Source: Solirubrobacteraceae bacterium
Lineage (GTDB): Bacteria; Actinomycetota; Thermoleophilia; Solirubrobacterales; Solirubrobacteraceae
Direction: 5' to 3'
Length of the DNA stretch: 24,002 bases
NCBI GenBank assembly: GCA_017882405.1
Contig: JADGPO010000066.1
Span: forward strand, 1 to 24,002
This document shows positions 1-8,065 of this stretch, in pieces (positions within the stretch are counted from its first letter, which is position 1; every line of letters starts with the position of its first letter). The notes under the pieces are model-generated. The model was not told where the DNA came from and did not search any database. It saw only the letters and a list, made by a program, of their open reading frames with translations. The translations under genes and the position numbers were made by a program.

Positions 1-571
<571 letters not shown>

Positions 572-603
572 GCCGCCGCTGAGCTAACGCTCACCGCAGT
601 TTC

Positions 604-638
604 CGAGGGCCCGGAGCGCCAAGCGCTCCGGGCCCTCG
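604..638 (+). terminator. Hairpin terminator after groEL
   Basis: A perfect 16-bp stem (604-619 with 623-638) encloses a 3-base loop. The arms read CGAGGGCCCGGAGCGC and its complement. It starts 32 bases after the groEL stop and lies between two convergent genes (groEL and the FAD oxidase), so it could stop transcription from both sides. There is no real T-run on either side, as is common in high-GC actinobacteria. Confidence 0.75.
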
Positions 639-658
639 CTCGTTGCCCCGGCTGCCGG

Positions 659-2056
659 TCAGCTGCCGGCAGGCCGGATGTTCTGGTTGACCCGGAACAC
701 GTTCTGCGGGTCATAGGCCTGCTTCGCCGTCGCCAGCCGGTCGTAGTTGCCCCGGTAGCTGGCACGGACGCGGTCCTGGCCCTCGTCCATCATGAAATTG
801 ACGTAGGCGCCGCCCGCCGAGTACGGGTGCGTCGCGTCCCAGTAGTCGACCGTCCAGTCGCGGATCATGTCGGCGTTGGTCGGGTCGGGGTCGACGCCGA
901 TGATCACCTCGGCGAAGTTGGTGTCCCGGTAGCTGAACGGCGTGTCGCCGGGCGCGACGTCCTGCACCGCGCCGTCGATCGGGTACATGTGCATGCTCGA
1001 ATGGAGCGTCGGCAGCGTCTGCCCGAACTCGGCATGGCGCTCGATCGCCGCATCCGGCAGATCCGCCACGAAGTCGGCCCGCCAGTACCACTGCAGCCCG
1101 GGGCTGTAGAGGCCGTCGAACATGCTCTGCAGCGCCGGGAACGGCATCGGCCCGACGCCGTGCAGGAGCGGCGTGCCGACCTCGTGGACCGGTGCGAACA
1201 GCTCGTCTGCCTTCGACGGATCTCCCGTGTAGCACCACATCACGGCGCACACCTTGTGCATGTGCAGCTCGGCGGGGAGGAAGTCGGCCGGCGGCACCGT
1301 CATCAGGGCGAAGAATCCGCTGAGCTCCCGGGGCTGTTCGGTGATGAACTCGCGATACCAGCGCATGACCTCCTGCGTCTGCTCCAGCGGCCAGAACGTC
1401 GGGCCGGCCAGCACCTGCGAGACGGGGTGCGCTTGGAACTTGAACGAGGTCACCACGCCGAAGTTCCCGCCCCCGCCACGCAGCGCCCAGAACAGGTCCG
1501 GGTTCTCGTCGGCACTGGCGCGCGCCTGCGTGCCGTCGGCGAGCACGACGTCGGCCTCCAGGAGGTTGTCGATCGTCAGCCCGTGGTTGCGCGACAGGTA
1601 GCCGATCCCCCCACCGAGCGTGAGGCCTCCGACGCCGGTGCTCGAGATGATCCCGGACGGAACGGCGAGCCCCGCCTCGTGGGTCGCCGCGTCCACCTCG
1701 CCCCACGTGCAGCCGCCGCCGACTCGGACCGTCCGCGCGCCGGCGTCGACCTCGATCGTCTTGAGCGTTGACAAGTCCAGCACGACCCCCTCGTCGACGA
1801 CGCCCAGGCCGGCGCCGTTGTGGCCGCCGCCCCGGACGGCCAGCAGCAGATCGTGCCGGCGGGCGAAGGCGATCGTCTCCGCGACGTCGCCGGCGTTGGC
1901 GCAGCGCGCGATCAGCGCCGGGCGGCGGTCGATCATCGCGTTGTATACCGTGCGGGCCTGGTCATAGCCCGCGTCGTCGGGGCCGATCAGCTCGCCGGCG
2001 AAACGTCCGCCCAGCTCCCTGTCTGCCGCCTCGGCGGCGCTGGTGATGGTGCTCAT
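659..2056 (-). CDS. FAD-linked oxidase, berberine bridge enzyme family
   Basis: A 465-residue flavoprotein oxidase of the PCMH/VAO superfamily (FAD_binding_4 plus C-terminal BBE domain). Such enzymes oxidise sugars, alkaloid-like or polyketide alcohols with O2. The substrate here cannot be read from sequence. RGGGHN near residues 75-80 carries His79, the expected 8-alpha-histidyl FAD attachment site. The second attachment site of bicovalent members, a Cys in a G-T-C-P loop, is replaced (SGIISSTGVGG, Ile at the aligned position), so FAD is probably held by His only. The C-terminus has the BBE signature NYDRLATAK, YDP-NVFR and NQNI. The ATG at 2056 is preceded by a good GGGAGGT site five bases upstream. 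No signal peptide is visible, so it should be cytosolic. It diverges from the LuxR-type regulator at 2225, a plausible but unproven controller. Confidence 0.92.
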   Translation of the reverse strand: MSTITSAAEAADRELGGRFAGELIGPDDAGYDQARTVYNAMIDRRPALIARCANAGDVAETIAFARRHDLLLAVRGGGHNGAGLGVVDEGVVLDLSTLKTIEVDAGARTVRVGGGCTWGEVDAATHEAGLAVPSGIISSTGVGGLTLGGGIGYLSRNHGLTIDNLLEADVVLADGTQARASADENPDLFWALRGGGGNFGVVTSFKFQAHPVSQVLAGPTFWPLEQTQEVMRWYREFITEQPRELSGFFALMTVPPADFLPAELHMHKVCAVMWCYTGDPSKADELFAPVHEVGTPLLHGVGPMPFPALQSMFDGLYSPGLQWYWRADFVADLPDAAIERHAEFGQTLPTLHSSMHMYPIDGAVQDVAPGDTPFSYRDTNFAEVIIGVDPDPTNADMIRDWTVDYWDATHPYSAGGAYVNFMMDEGQDRVRASYRGNYDRLATAKQAYDPQNVFRVNQNIRPAGS

Positions 2057-2210
2057 GAACTACCTCCCGGTCTCGTTGTGCCAGGCCCTCGGCCCGGCTG
2101 GCGCAGCAAGCGTAAGCGCGCCGGCGCTCCTCGTCATGACCAGGTTTGACCCACTTTCTCTGCGCACATCGCCGGGCTCGCGCGCAGGGCATAATTAGAT
2201 CTGACTACGC

Positions 2211-2216
2211 GAGGAG
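2211..2216 (+). promoter_or_regulatory. Ribosome binding site that sets the TTG start of the LuxR regulator
   Basis: GAGGAG lies eight bases before the TTG at 2225 and is the only good Shine-Dalgarno match near the N-terminus. It supports a TTG start. An AT-rich CATAAT at 2190-2195, in an otherwise very GC-rich 168-base divergent gap, is a possible -10 box. I could not find a convincing -35 at the right spacing: TTGACC at 2146-2151 is too far upstream. Confidence 0.5.
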
Positions 2217-2224
2217 CACCGGGG

Positions 2225-5176
2225 TTGCACTCTCTTCCAGGTCCGCTGCGCCTGCCACGACCGTCTCCGTTCGTGGGCCGTTTCGCTGAGCTGGCTGCGC
2301 TCAACGCGCTGGTGACGCGGGCGGCCGGGGAGGGACGCCATCTGGCGCTGCTCGGTGGCGAGGCGGGGTCCGGTAAGAGCCGGCTCGTCCGGGAGGTCGC
2401 GCGTCACGTGGCGCCCAGCGGGGTGCTCGTGCTCTATGGCGTCTGCGATGCCGTGGTCCAGACCCCGTACCGGCCCTTCGTGGAGGCACTCGATCAGCTC
2501 GTGAGGGCGACTGACCCGAACGTGCTGCGCGACGAGCTGGGCGCCACCGGGGGCGAGCTGACTCGTCTGCTCCCCGATCTACCGCGTCGCGTCGAGGGCC
2601 TGGCGCCTCCGCTGAGCGCGGACCCCGACACCGAGCGCCATCGTCTCCACACGGCGGTGAGCGACATCCTCGCCGGCGCCGGACGGCGTCAGCCGGTGCT
2701 GCTGGTGCTCGAGGACGTCCACTGGGCCGACAGCGCAACGCTCGTCCTGCTGCGGCACCTGGCTCGGCCGGCGCTGGAGGCGCGACTAATGGTGCTGACC
2801 ACGTTCCGCGACACCGAGGCCGAGGTGCCGCCGCAGCTGGCCGACTCGCTCGCCGACCTGCGCCGCTCCGAGGACGTCATGCGTCTACATCTGGCCGGTC
2901 TGACCGAGGACGACGTCACCGAGTTCGTGCGTCTGTCGGGCGACGGGGACGTGGACTGCATCGAGCCCGATCTCCCGGCGGCGATCCGCGAGCTCACCGA
3001 TGGCAATCCGTTCCTGCTGTGCGAGCTGTGGCGCACGCTGGTGGAGACCGGTGCGCTCGCGCACGACGGCGGCGCGCTGCATCTGACCCGGCCGCTGTCG
3101 GAGATCGCCACGCCGGACAGCGTCCGCGAGGTCACCGCCCAGCGTCTCGCGCGGCTCGGTCCCGCCACCGGGGAGCTGCTCGAGCTGTTCGCGGTCGCGG
3201 GCCCCGAGTTCGAGCTCGATGTCCTGCGCCAGGCCGCGCCCGGCGGGCCCGAGCGCTTCAGCGCGCTGGAGCTGGCGGTCCGCAGCGGCATCATCGAAGA
3301 GCTCTCGGTCGGCTCGCTCGCGTACCGCTTCACGCACGAGCTCGTTCGCCGGGCGCTGTATGACCGACTCAGCGTGGTGCGGCGTGCCGAGCTGCACCTG
3401 CGGATAGCCCAGGCGCTCGAGGCCTCCGGCCCACCCTACGAGAGCCGGGTCCTAGCCGACCTGGCGCACCACTTCGCGGCCGCGGCGCCGCTGCACGGTC
3501 CCGCCAAGGCCGTGGAGTACAACCTCCAGGCGGCCGCGGCCGCGTCGGCCGTCCTGGCCTACCAGGAGGCCACCGAGCGCCTGCAGACCGCGCTGGCCAT
3601 CGGCCTCACCGACGAGCGCCAGCGGGCGGAGGTCCTGTTGGACCTGGGCAGGACGATGTTCCGGGCGGGGATGTCGCTGGATTCGCTGGCGGTGTTGCGC
3701 CAAGCCGCGGAGATCGCGCGGCGACGCGGGGACGGAGAGCTCCTCGCGCGGGTGGCGATCGCCTTCGAGACGTCCTGCTGGCGTCCGGGCCTCAACGACC
3801 AGGGCGCCCGCGAGCTGCTGGAAGAGGCCTCACGATCGCTGTCAAGCGAGGACTCGCAGCTGCGGGTAGGGGTGCTCGGCGGTCTCGCTCGCGCGCTCGA
3901 GTTCCAGGGACGGTCGGTGGAGGCCGAGCCGGCTCGCGATGCCGCGATTGCCATGGCGCGGAGGATCGGTGATCAGCGGGGGCTGGCGATGGTGCTGATG
4001 GGCGCCTACTGGGCGCGCGCGACCACGAGCCTCCCGCGGATCCTGAGGATGCTCAGCGAGGCCGCGGCGCTGGCCGGCGAGCTCGGCGAGATCGAGATCC
4101 AGGCCGAAGCGATGGAGTGGCGGGTGGCGGCGCTGATCGCCATGGGCGAGCTGGCGACGGCCGGCCGGGAGCTGGCGCAGACGCAGCGGATGGCCGAGCA
4201 CACACGTCAGCCGTTCATCCTGCACGTGGTCGAGCACTACCGTTCCGCGGTCGCCCTGCTGGAGGGGCGGCTGGCGGAGGCCGAGCAGGCCGCCGAGCGC
4301 TCCCGGGAGTGGGGGCGTCTGCTGGTCGGCCGCGACGCCTCGGGCGTCTACGGAGTCCAGATGTTCGGTGTCAGGCGCGAGCAGGGCCGCCTGCCCGAGC
4401 TCGCCCCGCTGATCCGGATCCTCGCCGGCGACCAGCGCGATGCGGGGCCGTGGCGGCCGGGGCTTGCCGCCCTGCTCTCCGAGCTCGGGATGGAGCGAGA
4501 GGTCAGGCGCGAGCTGGACCGAGTGTGCGCGGAGGGCCTTGAGCCGCTGCGCGAGTCGATGTGGCTGGTCTCCCTCACCTTCCTGGCGGATGCCGCGGCG
4601 GCCGTGGGCCATGAGGAGACGGCCGCACTCGTGCTGGCCGAGCTGGCGCCCCTGGCCGGCACCAACGTGATGATCGGGCACGGCGTCGCCGCCTACGGCG
4701 CGGCGGATCGCTACCTGGGTATGCTCGCCGCCACGATCGGTGACACCGACGGCGCCCGGCGCCACTTCGAGGCGGCACTGCGCCTGAACCGTTGGATGGG
4801 CGCGCGGACGTGGCTGGCCCACACGGCCTACGAGTACGGCCGCCTTCTACGAGTCACCGGAGACGATCGCGCCGGCCGGCTGCTCGCCGAGGCGGCGGGG
4901 CTCGCCGAGGCGATCGGGATGCCGGTGCTGCTGGGACGTGTGCAGGCACTCACCGAGGCGCCGGGACCCGGCGCCCCGGACGGACTCTCCGATCGCGAGG
5001 TGGACGTGCTGCGGTGCGTTGCCCGGGGCCTCTCGAACCGCGAGATCGGCACCGAGCTGTTCATCAGCGAGCACACGGTCGCCAACCACGTGCGCAGCAT
5101 CCTGCGCAAGACCCAGTCTGCCAACCGAACCGAGGCCACGGCCTATGCCTACCGGAAAGACCTGGCGCAGAGTTGA
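2225..5176 (+). CDS. LAL-type transcriptional regulator: AAA ATPase, TPR-like helices, LuxR DNA-binding domain
   Basis: A 983-residue protein with the architecture of large ATP-binding LuxR (MalT/LAL) regulators. The N-terminal AAA_16 ATPase has Walker A GEAGSGKS at residues 45-52 and Walker B around 157-169 ([12 protein letters not shown]), followed by a LTTFRDTE sensor-like strand near 190-197. A long Ala/Leu/Glu-rich helical stretch, about 400-900, looks like TPR repeats for ligand or partner binding. The C-terminus (about 921-978) is a GerE/LuxR helix-turn-helix: [22 protein letters not shown] then [14 protein letters not shown]. Such proteins are ATP-dependent activators. The effector is unknown. 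It is divergent from the FAD oxidase and 21 bases upstream of the DUF4242 gene, so both are candidate targets. TTG is chosen as start from the GAGGAG site. Confidence 0.93.
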   Translation: MHSLPGPLRLPRPSPFVGRFAELAALNALVTRAAGEGRHLALLGGEAGSGKSRLVREVARHVAPSGVLVLYGVCDAVVQTPYRPFVEALDQLVRATDPNVLRDELGATGGELTRLLPDLPRRVEGLAPPLSADPDTERHRLHTAVSDILAGAGRRQPVLLVLEDVHWADSATLVLLRHLARPALEARLMVLTTFRDTEAEVPPQLADSLADLRRSEDVMRLHLAGLTEDDVTEFVRLSGDGDVDCIEPDLPAAIRELTDGNPFLLCELWRTLVETGALAHDGGALHLTRPLSEIATPDSVREVTAQRLARLGPATGELLELFAVAGPEFELDVLRQAAPGGPERFSALELAVRSGIIEELSVGSLAYRFTHELVRRALYDRLSVVRRAELHLRIAQALEASGPPYESRVLADLAHHFAAAAPLHGPAKAVEYNLQAAAAASAVLAYQEATERLQTALAIGLTDERQRAEVLLDLGRTMFRAGMSLDSLAVLRQAAEIARRRGDGELLARVAIAFETSCWRPGLNDQGARELLEEASRSLSSEDSQLRVGVLGGLARALEFQGRSVEAEPARDAAIAMARRIGDQRGLAMVLMGAYWARATTSLPRILRMLSEAAALAGELGEIEIQAEAMEWRVAALIAMGELATAGRELAQTQRMAEHTRQPFILHVVEHYRSAVALLEGRLAEAEQAAERSREWGRLLVGRDASGVYGVQMFGVRREQGRLPELAPLIRILAGDQRDAGPWRPGLAALLSELGMEREVRRELDRVCAEGLEPLRESMWLVSLTFLADAAAAVGHEETAALVLAELAPLAGTNVMIGHGVAAYGAADRYLGMLAATIGDTDGARRHFEAALRLNRWMGARTWLAHTAYEYGRLLRVTGDDRAGRLLAEAAGLAEAIGMPVLLGRVQALTEAPGPGAPDGLSDREVDVLRCVARGLSNREIGTELFISEHTVANHVRSILRKTQSANRTEATAYAYRKDLAQS

Positions 5177-5197
5177 CCGCGCGCCTATCATTGCACG

Positions 5198-5455
5198 ATG
5201 GCCCTATACATGATCGAGCGCGCGTTCGCCGAGCAGCTGGAGCTGACCGAGACCGACGTGAGGGAGATCGAGGAAGCCAACGCGGACGAAGGGGTGCGTT
5301 GGCTGTTCTCGTTCCTGAGCGCCGACAAGCGGCGCTCGTACTGCCTGTACGAGGCGGCCTCACCGGACGCCATCCTGGCGGCGGCCCAGCGTGTCGGGAT
5401 CCCCGCTGACGTCGTGGTCGAAGTCGATCGCGTCTCGGCTGACATGTTCGTCTGA
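5198..5455 (+). CDS. Small DUF4242 (SCO4226-like) protein
   Basis: An 85-residue protein that resembles the DUF4242 family, whose Streptomyces member SCO4226 is known as a small nickel-binding ferredoxin-fold protein. The start (MALYMIERAF) and the middle (VRWLFSFLSADKRRSYCLYEA) follow the family pattern: a beta strand, a long helix with an acidic face, then a strand with a YCLYEA-type motif. The end (IPADVVVEVDRVSADMF) is also typical. No Shine-Dalgarno site precedes the ATG. TATCAT at 5186-5191 would place a transcription start at or next to the ATG, so a leaderless transcript is possible. The gene follows the LuxR regulator by 21 bases and may also be co-transcribed with it. The metal-binding role is carried over from the family and not shown here. 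Confidence 0.8.
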   Translation: MALYMIERAFAEQLELTETDVREIEEANADEGVRWLFSFLSADKRRSYCLYEAASPDAILAAAQRVGIPADVVVEVDRVSADMFV

Positions 5456-5456
5456 C

Positions 5457-5605
5457 GCTCGCCATCTGTGCTGGCTGCTCGGGCGCGCCAGCCAGCTGCT
5501 CAACGGGGAGTTCACCAGGGCGCTGGAGGTCAGCGGCATTTCTCCCCGCCAGCACTCGGTGCTGGTCACGGCGATTGACGCTGAGCAGATCGAGACTGAG
5601 GTGAC
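5457..5605 (+). pseudogene. MarR-family regulator fragment (N-terminal part only)
   Basis: Just after the DUF4242 stop, an open frame reads about 49 residues (RHLCWLLGRASQLLNGEF, then LEVSGISPRQHSVLVTAID, then EQIETEV). This matches the N-terminal dimerisation helix and first DNA-binding helices of MarR proteins. There is no start codon in front of it. The homology stops at about the end of helix 3, and the 3' end of the convergent glycosyltransferase gene begins 18 bases later. The winged-helix recognition region is absent, so it cannot be a functional regulator. I read it as a remnant cut at both ends. Frame 5391-5672 is open, so decay by stop codons has not occurred, suggesting a fairly recent or simply short scar. 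Confidence 0.6.
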
Positions 5606-5622
5606 TGGTGGCCGCGTCAGCG

Positions 5623-6822
5623 TCAGCGAACCGCGCTGGTCGCGGTGTGACGGCCGTAGACCTCTCGCGTGAGGCGGGCGACCTCGCCCCAGTCGAAGCG
5701 CAGCACGTGCTCACGCGCTTCAGCCACCAGCTGGGCGCGCAACCGCTCGTTGGTCAGCACGCTCTCCAGGATCTCCTGCAGGGCGGCCGAGTCGCGCGAG
5801 GGGAACCTCAGCCCGACGGTGCCGTCGCCGGGGACGACCTCACGCAGCCCGCCGGTGTCGGCGACCACGCACAGGCACCCCGACGCCATCGCCTCCAGCG
5901 CCACGATGCCGAACGGCTCGTAGATCGAGGGCACGATGCACAGGTCGGCGATCCGGTAGAGCGAGTGCAGCATGTCGTCGCCCACCCAACCGAGGAACGT
6001 CCCGTGGCGGTGCAGGCCCAGCCGCCACGACTGGCGGCGCAGATCGGCCTCGGCGCTGCCGGTCCCGGCGACCACGAAGCGAACCCCGCCGGGCTCCTTG
6101 ACCAGTGGCGCCAGGGCGTCCAGCGCCAGGTGAAAGCCCTTCTCATAGACCAGCCGGCCGACGAGCAGCACGAGTCGCTCATCGGGCCGCGCGTACTGCT
6201 CGCGCAGGCCCGTCAGGTCGCTGGCCACGGGCTCCAGGTCCTGCGGATCGACCCCGTTCTGCATCGCCGTGATGCGGCGCGGACCGATCCCGAACACCTT
6301 GGCGACGTGGCTGCGCATGTACCGCGAGCAGGTGATCACGTGGTCGGCGGCGCGCACCATCTCGCGCTCGGCGGCGTGGATGTGTGACTGCGGGCACTTG
6401 TCGACCCGGCCCTGGTGGCGTCCGTACTCGGTGGCGTGCACGGTGACCAGCCACGGGCGACCCGCCCGCTTCGCCACGTGGCGCGCGCCGTCGGCCACCA
6501 GCCAGTCGTGCGAGTGCACCAGGTCGAAGCCCAGCTCGGCCACCAGCTCGTCGCCCCGCTCGGCGATGTCGGCGTTCATCTCCTCCACCCAGTGCAAGAA
6601 CGCGCGAACGTCGCGCGGATAGGACGGTCCGCCCGCGCCGCGCAGCCGGTGCACGATCACCCCGTGGCGTTCCTCGCGGAGGGCCAGCCGGTCACTGCCG
6701 CGCGTGAGCACGTGCACCTCGACGCCGTGCGCGACCAGCTGCTCGGACAGCTTTCGCACATGGCGCGCCAGGCCTCCCTCGATGATCGGCGGGTACTCCC
6801 AGGAGACGACCAGGACGCGCAT
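5623..6822 (-). CDS. GT4 glycosyltransferase, glycogen-synthase-like (Rv3032 type)
   Basis: A 399-residue GT-B fold retaining glycosyltransferase. The N-terminal acceptor domain opens with RVLVVSWEYPPIIEGGLARH, the Gly-Gly-Leu loop of GlgA-like enzymes. The C-terminal donor domain has LVLLVGRLVYEKGFHLAL and the E-x7-E motif EPFGIVALE (Glu302 and Glu310), typical of GT4 enzymes. The N-terminus and the HATEYGRHQG segment are closer to mycobacterial Rv3032, an alpha-1,4-glucosyltransferase of glycogen and methylglucose lipopolysaccharide synthesis, than to GlgM. That judgement is from memory, not a search. The start at 6822 is chosen because residues upstream are low-complexity Arg-rich sequence in an unrelated frame. 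No clear ribosome site is seen. It lies 1.2 kb from the GlgE operon on the same strand but separated by the osmC/ohrR pair, so it is a separate unit. Donor (ADP- or UDP-glucose) is unresolved. Confidence 0.85.
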   Translation of the reverse strand: MRVLVVSWEYPPIIEGGLARHVRKLSEQLVAHGVEVHVLTRGSDRLALREERHGVIVHRLRGAGGPSYPRDVRAFLHWVEEMNADIAERGDELVAELGFDLVHSHDWLVADGARHVAKRAGRPWLVTVHATEYGRHQGRVDKCPQSHIHAAEREMVRAADHVITCSRYMRSHVAKVFGIGPRRITAMQNGVDPQDLEPVASDLTGLREQYARPDERLVLLVGRLVYEKGFHLALDALAPLVKEPGGVRFVVAGTGSAEADLRRQSWRLGLHRHGTFLGWVGDDMLHSLYRIADLCIVPSIYEPFGIVALEAMASGCLCVVADTGGLREVVPGDGTVGLRFPSRDSAALQEILESVLTNERLRAQLVAEAREHVLRFDWGEVARLTREVYGRHTATSAVR

Positions 6823-6864
6823 CGGGGGGCCAGACCCTACCGGGCGCCGCCGACCCCGGGTCGC

Positions 6865-6880
6865 CCGGCTGATCAGCCGG
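6865..6880. repeat. Perfect 16-bp palindrome upstream of the GT4 gene
   Basis: CCGGCTGATCAGCCGG is a perfect inverted repeat without a spacer, 42 bases before the GT4 start codon. It could be a protein-binding site or a hairpin with a tight loop. It overlaps the stop codon of the Asp-box fragment. No function can be assigned from one copy. Confidence 0.4.
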
Positions 6881-6959
6881 CCGTGAGCTTGATGACGCCG
6901 GGCGTCCAGGTCCGCCCGCCGTCGGTGGTGCGGTAAACGACGAGGTTGGTGTATTTGGC
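6873..6959 (-). pseudogene. 3' fragment of an Asp-box (BNR/sialidase-like) repeat protein
   Basis: On the minus strand, 28 codons read AKYTNLVVYRTTDGGRTW, then TPGVIKLTAG and a TGA stop. TTDGGRTW is a textbook Asp-box (S/T-x-D-x-G-x-T-W), and the piece looks like the last blade of a beta-propeller of a sialidase or photosystem-stability-like protein. A stop codon lies five codons upstream of it in the same frame, so the rest of the gene is missing. It sits in the 201-base gap between GT4 and osmC, just downstream of the osmC hairpin. Confidence 0.5.
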
Positions 6960-6976
6960 GTGAGCCTGACATCAGC

Positions 6977-7007
6977 GTGCCCGCGAGCGCCGTCCGCTCG
7001 CGGGCAC
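6977..7007 (-). terminator. Hairpin terminator after osmC
   Basis: A perfect 13-bp stem (6977-6989 with 6995-7007, arm GTGCCCGCGAGCG) encloses a 5-base loop, starting 17 bases past the osmC stop. There is no T-tract. The position and stem strength make a terminator likely. Confidence 0.65.
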
Positions 7008-7024
7008 CCTGGTGGTACGGCGGC

Positions 7025-7447
7025 TCAGGCCAGTGAGGCGTCCAGCGTGATCTCCGGAACGCCGGCCAGCGCCTTGGAGACCGGGCAATTCTGCTTGGCG
7101 TCCTCGGCGGCGGCCTTGAAGGCGTCGTCGTCCAGCCCGGGGACGACGCCGACCGTCGTGAGCGCGATCGAGGTGATGGTGGGAGCCCCGTCGACGATCC
7201 TCAGGGTCACGGTGGCGTCGGTCTTGACCGAGTCCACGGGCGTGCCGGCCTCGGCGAGACCGTCGGAGAGCGCCATCGAGAAGCACGACGCGTGCGCGGC
7301 GGCGATCAGCTGCTCGGGGTTGGCGCCCGGGCCGTCCTCGAAGCGGGACTTGAACGAGTAATCGCCGTGGATCGTGTCACCGGCGGTGAACGTGCCGCTG
7401 CCGCTTTTCAGGTCGCCCTTCCACTCTGCGTTGCCCTTGGATGGCAT
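7025..7447 (-). CDS. osmC: OsmC family peroxiredoxin
   Basis: A 140-residue OsmC/Ohr-fold protein that reduces organic hydroperoxides in the cytosol by a Cys-Cys mechanism. The two catalytic cysteines are present: Cys55 in AAAHASCFSMAL and Cys121 in AKQNCPVSKAL. The NPEQLIAAAHASCFS segment and the 140-residue length favour the OsmC (YhfA/OsmC-like) subgroup over Ohr. The ATG at 7447 has an AAGGAG site about six bases upstream. It is divergent from an OhrR-like MarR gene, the classic arrangement for peroxide-inducible control, with a palindrome between them. A 13-bp hairpin follows the stop. Confidence 0.93.
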   Translation of the reverse strand: MPSKGNAEWKGDLKSGSGTFTAGDTIHGDYSFKSRFEDGPGANPEQLIAAAHASCFSMALSDGLAEAGTPVDSVKTDATVTLRIVDGAPTITSIALTTVGVVPGLDDDAFKAAAEDAKQNCPVSKALAGVPEITLDASLA

Positions 7448-7484
7448 GTGTCTCTCCTTGGTTGTGGGGGTTTGAAGAACCTAA

Positions 7485-7503
7485 CACACGATTAGATTGT
7501 GTG
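7485..7503. promoter_or_regulatory. Candidate OhrR operator between osmC and ohrR
   Basis: CACACGATTAGATTGTGTG is an imperfect palindrome with perfect CACAC/GTGTG arms. Its core ACGATTAGATTGTG closely resembles the OhrR box of Bacillus subtilis (TACAATTAAATTGTA). On the minus strand a -10-like TAGGTT directly follows it, so bound repressor would block osmC. It is 36 bases from the ohrR start, so autoregulation is likely too. Confidence 0.65.
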
Positions 7504-7539
7504 CGATGAGATCGGGAGCGGGCGATAAGGTATGTCCGG

Positions 7540-8001
7540 ATGTCGAAGGCCGTTATCTCCAAACCGGGTGAGCTGAGCCTGGACGAGGCGCTGTGCTTCG
7601 CCCTGTACAGCGCGTCGCGCGCCGTGACCGGCTTCTATCGCCCGCTGCTCGACGGGCTGGGGATCACCTATCCCCAATACCTTGTGCTGCTGGCGCTGTG
7701 GCAGCGTGACGGCGTCGCCGTGGGAGCGCTGGCCGAGCGGCTGCGGCTGGACTACGGGACGCTCTCGCCGCTGCTCAAGCGCCTGCAGGCGGCGGGCCTG
7801 ATCACGCGCGAGCGGCGCGCCGAAGACGAGCGCTCGGTGACCGTCAGCCTCACCGAGGCGGGTCGCTCGCTGCGCGCCCGGGCGGATTGCATCCCCGAGG
7901 AGGTCGTCGCCGCCACCGGCCTGGACGCCCGGTCCTTCGAGGAGCTCCGCGAGACGCTGCAGCGCCTCACCGCCGCGGTGACCGCCGCGTCCGCCGGTTA
8001 G
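7540..8001 (+). CDS. ohrR: OhrR-like MarR family redox regulator
   Basis: A 153-residue MarR winged-helix repressor with the peroxide-sensing features of OhrR. The reactive cysteine is Cys19 in ALCFALYSASR. The two tyrosines that hydrogen-bond it lie at Tyr33 and Tyr44, the same +14 and +25 spacing as in B. subtilis OhrR (Cys15, Tyr29, Tyr40). A second cysteine, Cys117, raises the possibility of the two-Cys mechanism seen in Xanthomonas OhrR. The DNA-binding part (ALAERLRLDYGTLSPLLKRL, wing with ERRAEDERSVTVSLTEAG) is complete. It should repress the divergent osmC until organic peroxides oxidise Cys19. Only a weak AAGG precedes the ATG; TAAGGT at 7526-7531 could give a nearly leaderless message. 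It converges on treY with a 64-base gap in which I see no strong terminator. Confidence 0.9.
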   Translation: MSKAVISKPGELSLDEALCFALYSASRAVTGFYRPLLDGLGITYPQYLVLLALWQRDGVAVGALAERLRLDYGTLSPLLKRLQAAGLITRERRAEDERSVTVSLTEAGRSLRARADCIPEEVVAATGLDARSFEELRETLQRLTAAVTAASAG

Positions 8002-8065
8002 ACCCTTAGCTGTATGGTCGTCGGGCGGGGGACGCGTGGATGGATGTGCCCGGGGAGTCCGGGGG

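Noticed and set aside
2146..2151. TTGACC as a -35 box for the LuxR regulator
   Set aside because: The only -10-like element (CATAAT at 2190) is 38 bases away, far from the 16-19 base spacing needed.
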